From: Streptomyces luteolus
GTDB lineage: Bacteria > Actinomycetota > Actinomycetes > Streptomycetales > Streptomycetaceae
Assembly: GCF_029968015.1 (NCBI RefSeq)
Contig: NZ_JASCIS010000017.1
Location: forward strand, 62,001 to 126,000
Direction of reading: 5' to 3'
DNA: 64,000 bases
Numbering within the stretch: position 1 is the first letter of the stretch; every line of letters begins with the position of its first letter. A program made the position numbers and the translations under genes. A model generated the notes under the pieces. The model ran no database searches and was not told the origin of the DNA. It was given only the letters and a program-made list of their open reading frames with translations. Below are positions 52,122 to 60,710 of the stretch, piece after piece.

Positions 52122-53384
52122 ATGGCCGTCGTACGTGATCTGCGCGTACTAGTGCGCTTCCGGGACTTCCGGCGCCTGCTCGCCGTCCGCCTGCTGTCCC
52201 AGGCAGCCGACGGGGTCTACCAGGTGGCGCTCGCCACGTACGTCGTCTTCTCACCGGAGAAGCAGGCCTCGCCCGCCGCCATCGCCTCCGCCATGGCCGT
52301 GCTGCTCCTGCCGTACTCCGTCGTCGGCCCGTTCGCCGGCGTCCTCCTGGACCGCTGGCCACGGCAGCGGGTCTTCCTCTACGGCAATCTGCTGCGTGCG
52401 GTCCTGGCCTGCGCCACCGCCCTGCTGATCCTGGGCGGCGTCCCCGACTGGCTGTTCTACGCCTCGGCCCTCTGCGTCACGGCCGTCAACCGCTTCGTCC
52501 TCGCGGGACTCTCCGCCGCGCTGCCCCGCGTGGTCGACGCCGAGCGGCTCGTCATCGCCAACTCCCTTTCCCCCACGGCCGGAACGCTCGCCGCGACCGT
52601 CGGCGGCGGCCTCGCCTTCGTCGTACGCCTGGCGGGCTCCGGATCGGACGCCCTGGTCGTGCTCCTCGGCGCCGCGCTCTACCTCTGCTCGGCCCTCGCC
52701 GCGCTGCGCATCCCGCGCACCCTCCTCGGCCCCGACCCGGACGAGGTCCAACCGCGCCTCGGAGCGGCCCTCGCCTCCACGGCCAGGGGACTGATCGACG
52801 GCGTACGGCACCTCGCCGCCCCCGAACGGCGTCCTGCGGCAAGGGCACTGGGGGCGATGACCCTGATGCGGTTCTGCTACGGCGCGCTGCTCGTGATGGT
52901 CCTGATGCTGTGCCGGTACGCCTGGTCCTCGGACGAGGCCGCCGGGCTCGCGCTGCTCGGCCTGGCCGTCGGCTTCTCGGGCGCGGGCTTCTTCGCCGCG
53001 GCCGTCCTGACGCCGCTGGCCGCCGAGCGGTTCGGGCCGCGGGGCTGGATCGCGGTGTGCGCGGGCGCGGCCGCCGTCCTGGAACCGGCCCTCGGCCTGC
53101 CCTTCGCCCCGGTCCCGATGCTGATCGCCGCGTTCGTCCTCGGCCTGGTCACACAGGGCGCGAAGATCGCCACGGACACGGCGGTCCAGTCCGCGGTGGC
53201 CGACGCCTACCGTGGCCGGATCTTCTCCGTCTACGACGTGCTGTTCAACGTGGCCTTCGTGGGCGCGGCGGGAGTGGCCGCCCTGATGCTCCCACCGGAC
53301 GGGAGGTCGGTGGTGCTCGTGGTGGCGGTGGGGTTGATGTACGCGGGGATTGCTGGGCTTATGTCCCGAAGTACCCCTCAGTAA
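52122..53384 (+). CDS. MFS transporter
   Basis: A 420-residue 12-segment major facilitator: RDFRRLLAVRLLSQAADGVYQVALATYVVFSPEKQ at the start, the GVLLDRWPRQRVFLYGN loop between segments 2 and 3 as in the MFS signature. Substrate unknown. Start ATG 52122 lacks a ribosome site; GAGGCT lies 8-13 bp upstream, suggesting a leaderless transcript. Confidence 0.85.
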   Translation: MAVVRDLRVLVRFRDFRRLLAVRLLSQAADGVYQVALATYVVFSPEKQASPAAIASAMAVLLLPYSVVGPFAGVLLDRWPRQRVFLYGNLLRAVLACATALLILGGVPDWLFYASALCVTAVNRFVLAGLSAALPRVVDAERLVIANSLSPTAGTLAATVGGGLAFVVRLAGSGSDALVVLLGAALYLCSALAALRIPRTLLGPDPDEVQPRLGAALASTARGLIDGVRHLAAPERRPAARALGAMTLMRFCYGALLVMVLMLCRYAWSSDEAAGLALLGLAVGFSGAGFFAAAVLTPLAAERFGPRGWIAVCAGAAAVLEPALGLPFAPVPMLIAAFVLGLVTQGAKIATDTAVQSAVADAYRGRIFSVYDVLFNVAFVGAAGVAALMLPPDGRSVVLVVAVGLMYAGIAGLMSRSTPQ

Positions 53385-53496
53385 GTGTCACATCAATGAC
53401 ACAGACATGACCCGGGGTTCTGGGGCGCAGACGCGGGCGGATAGCTTTTCGTTCGTCAACTACGCGCCAAGTCTTTCCAGTTCTAGGGGGAACCCA

Positions 53497-53964
53497 GTGA
53501 CCACTCCGCCGCCTCAGGGCCAGAATCCGTACGGCCAGCCCCAGGGCGGGAACCCCTACGGCGGGCAGGCCCCGCAGGGCTACCCGCAGCAGCAGCCCTC
53601 GCCGTACATGCAGGGCGGGCCGGCCGCGCCGCCGCCCCCGGCCAGCAACAGGTCGAAGCTCGCCACCCCCAAGAACATCGCCATGGCCGTGATCGTCGTG
53701 GCGATGATGATTGTCGGCGGGATAACCAGCCTCAACGACGCTGAGGCGGCCGAGGTCGGCGACTGCATGAGCGTCGAGGACGAGGCCAGCACCACGGACC
53801 CGGGCCTCGAGGTCGTGGACTGCGGCGACTCCAAGGCGAAGTACAAGGTCGCCGACAAGAAGGAAGGCTCCGCAGGCGGCTGCGACCGCACGCGTTACTC
53901 GGAGTACACGCAGACCGGCAAGGGCGAGGACTTCACCCTCTGCCTGGAGGACTACACGCCGTAA
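53497..53964 (+). CDS. Pro/Gly/Gln-rich single-pass membrane protein (LppU-like)
   Basis: A 155-residue protein. Residues 1-50 are a Pro/Gln/Gly/Tyr-rich cytoplasmic tail (GQNPYGQPQGGNPYGG), then one membrane segment (NIAMAVIVVAMMIVGGITSL) and an extracytoplasmic domain with four cysteines (DCMS, VDCGD, GGCDR, LCLE) that could form two disulfides. The layout resembles LppU/SCO3897-type conserved actinobacterial proteins; function unknown. GTG 53497 follows AGGGGG. Confidence 0.75.
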   Translation: MTTPPPQGQNPYGQPQGGNPYGGQAPQGYPQQQPSPYMQGGPAAPPPPASNRSKLATPKNIAMAVIVVAMMIVGGITSLNDAEAAEVGDCMSVEDEASTTDPGLEVVDCGDSKAKYKVADKKEGSAGGCDRTRYSEYTQTGKGEDFTLCLEDYTP

Positions 53965-53986
53965 GTACGCGGCCGACCAGTCCGAG

Positions 53987-54016
53987 GGGGCGCTGTTTCA
54001 CGTGAAACAGCGCCCC
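53987..54016. terminator. 30-bp perfect palindrome centred on parS
   Basis: GGGGCGCT joined to parS joined to AGCGCCCC, perfect over 30 bp. As RNA it is a long stem with a minimal loop; it stands between convergent genes and may double as terminator and ParB site. Confidence 0.85.
53995..54008. promoter_or_regulatory. parS: parS site (exact consensus) in a palindrome
   Basis: GTTTCACGTGAAAC, centre of the preceding 30-bp palindrome. Confidence 0.93.
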
Positions 54017-54039
54017 TTCCGCGTACGTCCGGTCATGCC

Positions 54040-54075
54040 GAAGGGGTCGTGTTTCACGTGAAACACGACCCCTTC
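54040..54075. terminator. 36-bp perfect palindrome centred on parS
   Basis: GAAGGGGTCGT joined to parS joined to ACGACCCCTTC, perfect over 36 bp, 20 bp before the pcnA stop codon. Confidence 0.85.
54051..54064. promoter_or_regulatory. parS: parS site (exact consensus) in a palindrome
   Basis: GTTTCACGTGAAAC, 56 bp from the previous site, centre of the 36-bp palindrome. Confidence 0.93.
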
Positions 54076-54094
54076 CCCGTGCCCGACGGGCGAC

Positions 54095-55561
54095 TCAGTC
54101 CTGCTGGGTCCACCACTCCTTGAGCGCGGACACCGCCGCGTCCCGCTCCATCGGCCCGTGCTCCAGGCGCAGTTCGAGCAGGAACTTGTACGCGCTGCCG
54201 ATCACCGGACCGGGGCCGACGCCCAGGATCTCCATGATCTCGTTGCCGTCGAGGGCGGGGCGGATGGCGTCCAGCTCCTCCTGCTCCTGCAGCCGCGCGA
54301 TCCGCTCCTCCAGGCCGTCGTACGCCCGCGAGAGCGCGCCCGCCTTGCGCTTGTTGCGCGTCGTACAGTCCGAGCGGGTCAGCTTGTGCAGCCGGTCGAG
54401 CAGCGGGCCTCCGTCGCGTACGTAGCGCCGTACCGCGGAGTCCGTCCACTCGCCCGTGCCGTAGCCGTGGAAGCGGAGGTGCAGCTCGACCAGGCGGGAG
54501 ACGTCCTTCACGAGCTCGTTGGAGTACTTGAGCGCGGTCATGCGCTTCTTCGTCATCTTGGCGCCGACCACCTCGTGGTGGTGGAAGGAGACCCGCCCGT
54601 CCTTCTCGAAGCGCCGCGTCCTCGGCTTGCCGATGTCGTGCAGCAGCGCCGCGATCCGCAGCGTGAGGTCCGGCTCCCCGTCCTCCAGGGCGATGGCCTG
54701 CTCAAGGACGGTCAGGGAGTGCTCGTAGACGTCCTTGTGCCGATGGTGCTCGTCGCTCTCCAGACGCAGCGCGGGCAGCTCCGGCAGGACGTGGTCGGCG
54801 AGGCCCGTGCCCACGAGGAGAGCGAGGCCCTTGCGCGGGTGCGCGGAGAGCAGCAGCTTGTTCAGCTCGTCCCGCACCCGCTCGGCCGAGACGATCTCCA
54901 GGCGCTCCGCCATGGCCGTCATCGCGGCGACCACCTCGGGTGCCACCACGAAGTCCAGCTGCGCGGCGAACCGGGCGGCCCGCATCATCCGCAGCGGGTC
55001 GTCCGAGAAGGACTCCTCCGGCGTGCTCGGCGTGCGCAGCACGCGCGTGGCGAGGTCGTCCAGGCCGCCGTGCGGATCGATGAACTCCTTCTCAGGCAGC
55101 GCCACGGCCATCGCGTTGACGGTGAAGTCGCGGCGCACGAGGTCCTGCTCGATGGAGTCGCCGTAGGACACCTCGGGCTTGCGGGAGGTGCGGTCGTACG
55201 CCTCGGAGCGGTACGTCGTGACCTCGATCTGGAAGTCCTGCTCGGCGTCCCCGACCCTGGCCTGCTTCTGGCAGCCCACCGTGCCGAAGGCGATCCCGAC
55301 CTCCCACACCGCGTCCGCCCAGGGCCGGACGATCTTCAGTACGTCCTCGGGGCGGGCGTCGGTCGTGAAGTCCAGGTCGTTGCCGAGCCGGCCGAGCAAC
55401 GCGTCCCTGACCGAGCCGCCGACGAGGGCGAGCGAGAACCCGGCCGCGCGGAAGCGCTCGGCGAGCTCGTCGGCGACGGGGGACACGCGCAGCAGCTCGC
55501 TCACCGCGCGGCGCTGCACCTGGCTGAGGGCACTGGAGTTGTCTTCATTGGCGTTCGGCAC
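54095..55561 (-). CDS. pcnA: CCA tRNA nucleotidyltransferase / poly(A) polymerase family
   Basis: A 488-residue class II nucleotidyltransferase with LVGGSVRDALLGRLGNDLDFTTDARP (the GS and DXD active-site motifs) and an HD phosphohydrolase domain (IAALLHDIGKPRTR; RVSFHHHEVVGAKM). It would add CCA to tRNA 3' ends or a poly(A)-like tail; Streptomyces proteins of this locus are annotated either way. GTG 55561 is the start that gives normal length. Confidence 0.92.
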   Translation of the reverse strand: MPNANEDNSSALSQVQRRAVSELLRVSPVADELAERFRAAGFSLALVGGSVRDALLGRLGNDLDFTTDARPEDVLKIVRPWADAVWEVGIAFGTVGCQKQARVGDAEQDFQIEVTTYRSEAYDRTSRKPEVSYGDSIEQDLVRRDFTVNAMAVALPEKEFIDPHGGLDDLATRVLRTPSTPEESFSDDPLRMMRAARFAAQLDFVVAPEVVAAMTAMAERLEIVSAERVRDELNKLLLSAHPRKGLALLVGTGLADHVLPELPALRLESDEHHRHKDVYEHSLTVLEQAIALEDGEPDLTLRIAALLHDIGKPRTRRFEKDGRVSFHHHEVVGAKMTKKRMTALKYSNELVKDVSRLVELHLRFHGYGTGEWTDSAVRRYVRDGGPLLDRLHKLTRSDCTTRNKRKAGALSRAYDGLEERIARLQEQEELDAIRPALDGNEIMEILGVGPGPVIGSAYKFLLELRLEHGPMERDAAVSALKEWWTQQD

Positions 55562-55881
55562 AACAGAAAAGGGTACGGGGCCTGAGCTGCACCGGCTTCC
55601 CCGTTTTCCGGTGGGCCACCTCACCCACCCCGGCTCCCCCGTTCCCCACGCACCCCGACACGCTGCCGTGCGCCCCCGGGACGGTCCCAGTCCGGTTCCG
55701 GTCCGGTCCCGCGTACCGCCTCACCGGCCCGGTTCGACGCCCGGCGAAGTGGCCCGTACCGTCGCTGACCTGCCGGAGGGCTGCGGGAGCGCACCCCGGC
55801 ACTCAGGCACAGCGCGCCTCGTTACCATGCGGGGACGCAAATGCGGACGACCACTGACGACGACGAGGGACGGGCGAGCGC
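55562..55881. other. Divergent intergenic region pcnA-DUF6049
   Basis: About 320 bp without a gene I can support. It must carry promoters of both genes; GGGGGAGCCGG-type sequences are present but no clear operator. Confidence 0.4.
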
Positions 55882-58320
55882 GTGGCCGAGGCGGCAGACT
55901 TCCAGGGGATGACTCCCTCACCTGCCCGCCGGCGGTTCCGGCGTACGGCAGCGCTCCTGGCCGGAGCGCCGCTGCTCGCCGGTCTGCTGCAGCTCCCCGC
56001 CGCCCCCGCGGGCGCGGCCACGCCTGCCGCCAAGACACCCGAGGCCCCGTCGGCCCCCGCAGGCACCGGATCCGTCGACGTCTCCGTGGACAGCATGTCC
56101 CCGAGCACGCCGACGGACGACGACACCGTCACGGTCTCCGGCAAGGTCACCAACGAGGGCAGGCAGACGGTCACCGACGCGCACGTCGGCCTCCGCGTCG
56201 GCCCGACGCTGAACAACCGCTCCTCCGTCGACAACGCCGCCAAGCGGTCCGACTCGCTGCAGGGAGCCCTTGGCCGCGAGGTCGGCGGCAAGGACGGCAA
56301 GTACACCGAGGAGTTCGACAAGATCGCGCCCGGGGCGACGCAGAACTTCCGGCTCTCGGTCCCCGTCAAGGAGCTCGACCTCTCCGCGGACGGCGTGTAC
56401 CAGCTGGGCGTCTCCCTCACCGGCCGCAGCGCCGCCCAGCCGTACGCGCAGGTGCTCGGCGTCGAGCGGACCTTCCTGCCCTGGCAGTCGGAGGCCCCGA
56501 GCGAGAAGACGAAGGTCAGCTTCCTCTGGCCGCTGATCTCCCGCACGCACCTCACCGCGGAGACCGCCTCCGACGAGCAGCAGACCCCGGTGTTCGCCGA
56601 TGACAAGCTCGCCGAGGAGATCGCCCCCGGCGGCCGCCTTGAGCAGATGCTGTCCCTCGGCAAGGACCTGCCGGTGACCTGGGTCATCGATCCGGACCTC
56701 CTCGCCTCCCTCGACGCGATGGCCACCAAGGGCTACAACGTCGAGAACCCGGACGGCGGCAACCCGGTCCCGGGATCCGCCAAGAACCGTGCCCTGGCCA
56801 AGCAGTGGCTCAACAAACTGCAGCAGGCCGTCAAGGGCAAGAAGGTCGTCGCCCTGCCGTTCGCCGACCCGGACCTGGCCTCGCTCGCGCACCAGGGCAA
56901 GGCGGTCGGCGGTTCGCTGAGCCATCTGCAGCCCGCCACGGACGTCGCCGCCGAGACCGTGAAGATGGTCCTGCACGTCGAGCCGAGCACGGACTTCGCC
57001 TGGCCTGCCGAAGGCGCGGTCGACCCGTCCGTCGTCGACGTCGCCACCTCGGCCGGTGCGCACTCCGTGATCGCCCGCAGCGACAGCCTCCGCGAGTCGG
57101 GCGCCCTGCCTTACACCCCGACCGCGGCCCGCCCGATCGGAGGCGGCACCACGGCCGTGGTCGCCGACGCGCGCCTGTCGACCGCGTTCCAGGGCGATAT
57201 GACGCGCGCCGAGAACTCCACGCTCGCGGTGCAGGAGTTCCTCGCCCAGAGCCAGATGATCACGCTGCAGGACCCGGACAGGCAGCGCAGCATCGTCGTC
57301 GCCCCGCAGCGCATGCCCACGGCCAGCCAGGCCCAGACGATGGCCCAGGCCCTCGGCGCCCTCGACTCCGAGAGCTGGACCGAGCCGGACGACCTGATCT
57401 CCGCCGCCAAGGCCACGCCCGACCCGAAGGCCACGACGCAGGTCCCCGGCACCGGCGCGTACCCCGCGAACCTGCGCAGGCAGGAGCTGCCGAGGGCGGC
57501 CTTCGAATCCGTCCGCACCACGCAGGAGACCCTGGGCCGCTTCAAGGTGATCCTGAGCGAGCCTGACCGGGTGGTCACGCCGTTCGGCCGGGCCATGGAC
57601 CGCGAGCTGTCCACGTCCTGGCGCGGCCGCGCCCACGGGGCCGAGGCGTACCGCAACAGCGTGCAGCGCTACCTCACGACGCTCACCGGCCAGGTCCAGC
57701 TGATCGAGAAGACCGAGGCGAAGCTCTCGGGGCGCAGCGCGACCATCCCGATCACCGTCCAGAACAATCTGGTCCAGGGCGTCGAGAACCTGACGCTGCG
57801 CCTCACCTCCACCAAGCCGACCCGACTCAAGATCGGCGAGCAGCCGGGCCCGTACGAGGAACAGCCGATCAAGGTCTCCGGCGGGCACAGCCAGACCGTG
57901 AAGTTCACCACCACGGCCAACGCCAACGGCCCGGTCCCGGTCGTCGCCCAGCTCTACACCGAGGACGGCACTCCGTACGGCAAGGAGATCCGCTTCGACG
58001 TCGACGTCACCGAGATCACCCTGACCGTGATGCTGGTCATCGCAGGCGGCATCCTGCTGCTCGTCCTCGCAGGCTTCCGCATGTACACGCAGCGCAAGGC
58101 GGCCGCCCGCCGGGCCGAGGAGGAAGAGGCCGAGGCCGAGAACGGCGAGAACGGCGAGAACGGAGACGAGGACGGCGGCGAGAACGGCGACGGTCGGAAG
58201 AAGGGCGACGGCAGCCCCGAGTCCGGCCCTCCCGCCCCCGAGCAGCCGAGTGACCCGACACCGGACACCGCACCGGAAAGCACCGACCCGTCCGGCACGG
58301 GTGAGAGAGTGGACCGTTGA
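55882..58320 (+). CDS. DUF6049-like secreted membrane-anchored protein
   Basis: An 812-residue exported protein with an Arg-rich signal peptide (RRRFRRTAALLAGAPLLAGLLQLP), a CARDB/Big-like beta domain about residues 55-190, a central domain, a late membrane segment (TLTVMLVIAGGILLLVLAGF) and an acidic Glu/Asn/Gly cytoplasmic tail. It matches the DUF6049 family found next to murJ in actinobacteria; the role is likely in envelope biogenesis but unproven. GTG start. The next gene murJ starts 48 bp after. Confidence 0.8.
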   Translation: MAEAADFQGMTPSPARRRFRRTAALLAGAPLLAGLLQLPAAPAGAATPAAKTPEAPSAPAGTGSVDVSVDSMSPSTPTDDDTVTVSGKVTNEGRQTVTDAHVGLRVGPTLNNRSSVDNAAKRSDSLQGALGREVGGKDGKYTEEFDKIAPGATQNFRLSVPVKELDLSADGVYQLGVSLTGRSAAQPYAQVLGVERTFLPWQSEAPSEKTKVSFLWPLISRTHLTAETASDEQQTPVFADDKLAEEIAPGGRLEQMLSLGKDLPVTWVIDPDLLASLDAMATKGYNVENPDGGNPVPGSAKNRALAKQWLNKLQQAVKGKKVVALPFADPDLASLAHQGKAVGGSLSHLQPATDVAAETVKMVLHVEPSTDFAWPAEGAVDPSVVDVATSAGAHSVIARSDSLRESGALPYTPTAARPIGGGTTAVVADARLSTAFQGDMTRAENSTLAVQEFLAQSQMITLQDPDRQRSIVVAPQRMPTASQAQTMAQALGALDSESWTEPDDLISAAKATPDPKATTQVPGTGAYPANLRRQELPRAAFESVRTTQETLGRFKVILSEPDRVVTPFGRAMDRELSTSWRGRAHGAEAYRNSVQRYLTTLTGQVQLIEKTEAKLSGRSATIPITVQNNLVQGVENLTLRLTSTKPTRLKIGEQPGPYEEQPIKVSGGHSQTVKFTTTANANGPVPVVAQLYTEDGTPYGKEIRFDVDVTEITLTVMLVIAGGILLLVLAGFRMYTQRKAAARRAEEEEAEAENGENGENGDEDGGENGDGRKKGDGSPESGPPAPEQPSDPTPDTAPESTDPSGTGERVDR

Positions 58321-58368
58321 GCGATGACGTGGCCACTGGGGCCGCGGGACCGATGAGGTGGGGTAAGC

Positions 58369-60582
58369 ATGAATGCGCCGTACGACGGTGACCGCGGCCA
58401 GGGCGCGGGCAGCGGCGACCCCTCGGGTGGGCACGTACCCCCGCAGCAGCCCACGCCGGACATGTACGTCGAGGACGCCTACGCCCAGGACCCGTACCGC
58501 GCCCAGGACCTGGCCGCCCAGGACCCGGTGACCGAGGCCCTCTACGACCGGTCCGCGCACCCGCCGCCGCCCCCGGGCACGTACGCGGACCCGCAGTCCC
58601 TGTACGCGCAGCCCACCCCGCCGCAGAACGCGCCGGACCCGCAGGTGTGGGCGCAGACCCCGGCCCCGGAGCCGGACGGCCCGTCCCGCCGGCTCCCGTA
58701 CGGCGACGATGTCCGTACGACGCAGTTCGTCGGCGTCGACGACCTGGTCAGCCGGGCCGCCGAGGAGCGCCACGAGCCGGACGCGTTCGCGCACCTCTTC
58801 CGCGACCAGCAGCCGGGCTTCCGCGATCAGGGCGACACCCCGCTCTCGGTCCCCGCCCCGGCGGCGCCGCCGGTTCCGGGCGCGCCGTTGAGCGCCCCTG
58901 AGCCCGCGCAGGCTGCCCCGGCTCCCGCACCCGCCGCACCGCCGAAGAAGTCCGGCAAGGCCGCGGGCCTGCTGAAGTCGAGCGCGGTGATGGCGGCGGG
59001 CACGATGGTGTCGCGGCTCACGGGTTTCATCCGGTCCGCGCTGATCGTCTCGGCGCTCGGTGTCGGCCTTCTCGGTGACACCTTCCAGGTCGCCTACCAG
59101 CTGCCCACAATGATCTACATCCTCACGGTGGGCGGCGGTCTCAACTCGGTCTTCGTCCCGCAGCTGGTGCGGGCCATGAAGGAGGACGAGGACGGCGGTG
59201 AGGCCTACGCCAACCGTCTGCTGACCCTCGTCATGGTCGCCCTCGGGACGCTCACCGTCCTCGCGATCGTCGCGGCCCCGTTGCTGATCCGGGCGCTGTC
59301 CACCTCGGTCGCCGATGATCCGGCCGCCAACGAGGTCGGCGTCACGTTCGTCCGCTACTTCCTGCCCTCGATCTTCTTCATGGGCATCCACGTCGTGATG
59401 GGCCAGATCCTCAACGCCCGCGGGAAGTTCGGCGCGATGATGTGGACCCCGGTCCTCAACAACATCGTCATCATCGCCACGCTCGGCCTGTTCATCTGGG
59501 TGTACGGCTCGGCCGCGACCTCCGGCATGGAGGTCGACACGATCCCGCCGGAGGGCGAGCGGCTCCTCGGCATCGGTGTGCTCCTGGGCCTGGTCGTCCA
59601 GGCGCTGGCGATGATCCCGTACCTGCGGGAGACCGGCTTTCGGCTGCGGCCGCGGTTCGACTGGAAGGGCCACGGCCTCGGCAAGGCGGCGATGCTCGCC
59701 AAGTGGACGATGCTGTTCGTGCTCGCCAACCAGGCCGGCGCGCTCGTCGTGACCCAGCTGTCCACTGCGGCCGGCAAGGACTCCGCCGTCGACGGCACCG
59801 GCTTCGCCGCGTACGCCAACGCCCAGCTGATCTGGGGTCTGCCGCAGGCCATCATCACGGTCTCCCTGATGGCCGCGCTGCTGCCGCGGCTCTCCCGGTC
59901 CGCGCACGAGAACGACACCGGCGCGGTGCGCGACGACATCTCGCAGGGCCTGCGCACCACGTCCGTCGCGATCGTCCCGATCGCCTTCGGCTTCGTGGCC
60001 CTCGGCATCCCGATGTGCACGATGATCTTCGGCTCCTCCGGCACCGCCGAAGCCACGAACATGGGGTACATGCTGATGGCCTTCGGCCTCGGCCTGATCC
60101 CGTACTCCGTCCAGTACGTCGTTCTGCGCGCCTTCTACGCGTACGAAGACACCCGCACGCCCTTCTACAACACAGTCATCGTCGCGGTGGTCAACGCAGG
60201 GGCCTCCGCCCTCTGCTTCTTCGTGCTGCCGGCCCGCTGGGCGGTCGTGGGCATGGCCGCCTCGTACGGCATCGCGTACGCGATCGGCGTGAGCCTCGCC
60301 TGGCGGAGGCTGCGCGCCCGCCTCGGCGGCGACCTGGACGGCTCGCAGGTGCTGCGCACCTACGCCCGCCTCGCCATCGCCTCGGTCCCGGCCACACTCG
60401 CCGGTGGTGGGGCCGCGTACGCGATCACTCAGGGCCTGGGCCAGGATGTCGGCGGCTCGCTGGCCGCGCTCTTCGGCGGTGCCGTGGTGCTGTTCGGGGT
60501 CTTCTTCCTGGCCGCCCGCCGGATGCGCGTCCAGGAGCTGAACGCGCTCGTGGGCATGGTCCGGGGTCGGCTCGGCCGCTGA
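58369..60582 (+). CDS. murJ: Lipid II flippase MurJ
   Basis: A 737-residue MurJ/MviN with 14 or more membrane segments starting about residue 200 (SAVMAAGTMVSRLTGFIRSALIVSALG). It moves lipid II across the membrane. The first 200 residues are Pro/Gln/Asp-rich and probably disordered, a feature of actinobacterial MurJ. Unlike mycobacterial MviN, it has no C-terminal pseudokinase; that domain is the separate next gene. ATG 58369. Confidence 0.93.
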   Translation: MNAPYDGDRGQGAGSGDPSGGHVPPQQPTPDMYVEDAYAQDPYRAQDLAAQDPVTEALYDRSAHPPPPPGTYADPQSLYAQPTPPQNAPDPQVWAQTPAPEPDGPSRRLPYGDDVRTTQFVGVDDLVSRAAEERHEPDAFAHLFRDQQPGFRDQGDTPLSVPAPAAPPVPGAPLSAPEPAQAAPAPAPAAPPKKSGKAAGLLKSSAVMAAGTMVSRLTGFIRSALIVSALGVGLLGDTFQVAYQLPTMIYILTVGGGLNSVFVPQLVRAMKEDEDGGEAYANRLLTLVMVALGTLTVLAIVAAPLLIRALSTSVADDPAANEVGVTFVRYFLPSIFFMGIHVVMGQILNARGKFGAMMWTPVLNNIVIIATLGLFIWVYGSAATSGMEVDTIPPEGERLLGIGVLLGLVVQALAMIPYLRETGFRLRPRFDWKGHGLGKAAMLAKWTMLFVLANQAGALVVTQLSTAAGKDSAVDGTGFAAYANAQLIWGLPQAIITVSLMAALLPRLSRSAHENDTGAVRDDISQGLRTTSVAIVPIAFGFVALGIPMCTMIFGSSGTAEATNMGYMLMAFGLGLIPYSVQYVVLRAFYAYEDTRTPFYNTVIVAVVNAGASALCFFVLPARWAVVGMAASYGIAYAIGVSLAWRRLRARLGGDLDGSQVLRTYARLAIASVPATLAGGGAAYAITQGLGQDVGGSLAALFGGAVVLFGVFFLAARRMRVQELNALVGMVRGRLGR

Positions 60583-60710
60583 TCCGACGCTTTGCCGCAG
60601 GTCTCGCACAACCATCCCCGGCCATCGCGTGTCGTGGATAGCGGCAGACTGTGGGCACAATTGGCTTTGGCGTGGGACAGCGTGCAACGGATGGGGAGGC
60701 AGGAACGACG

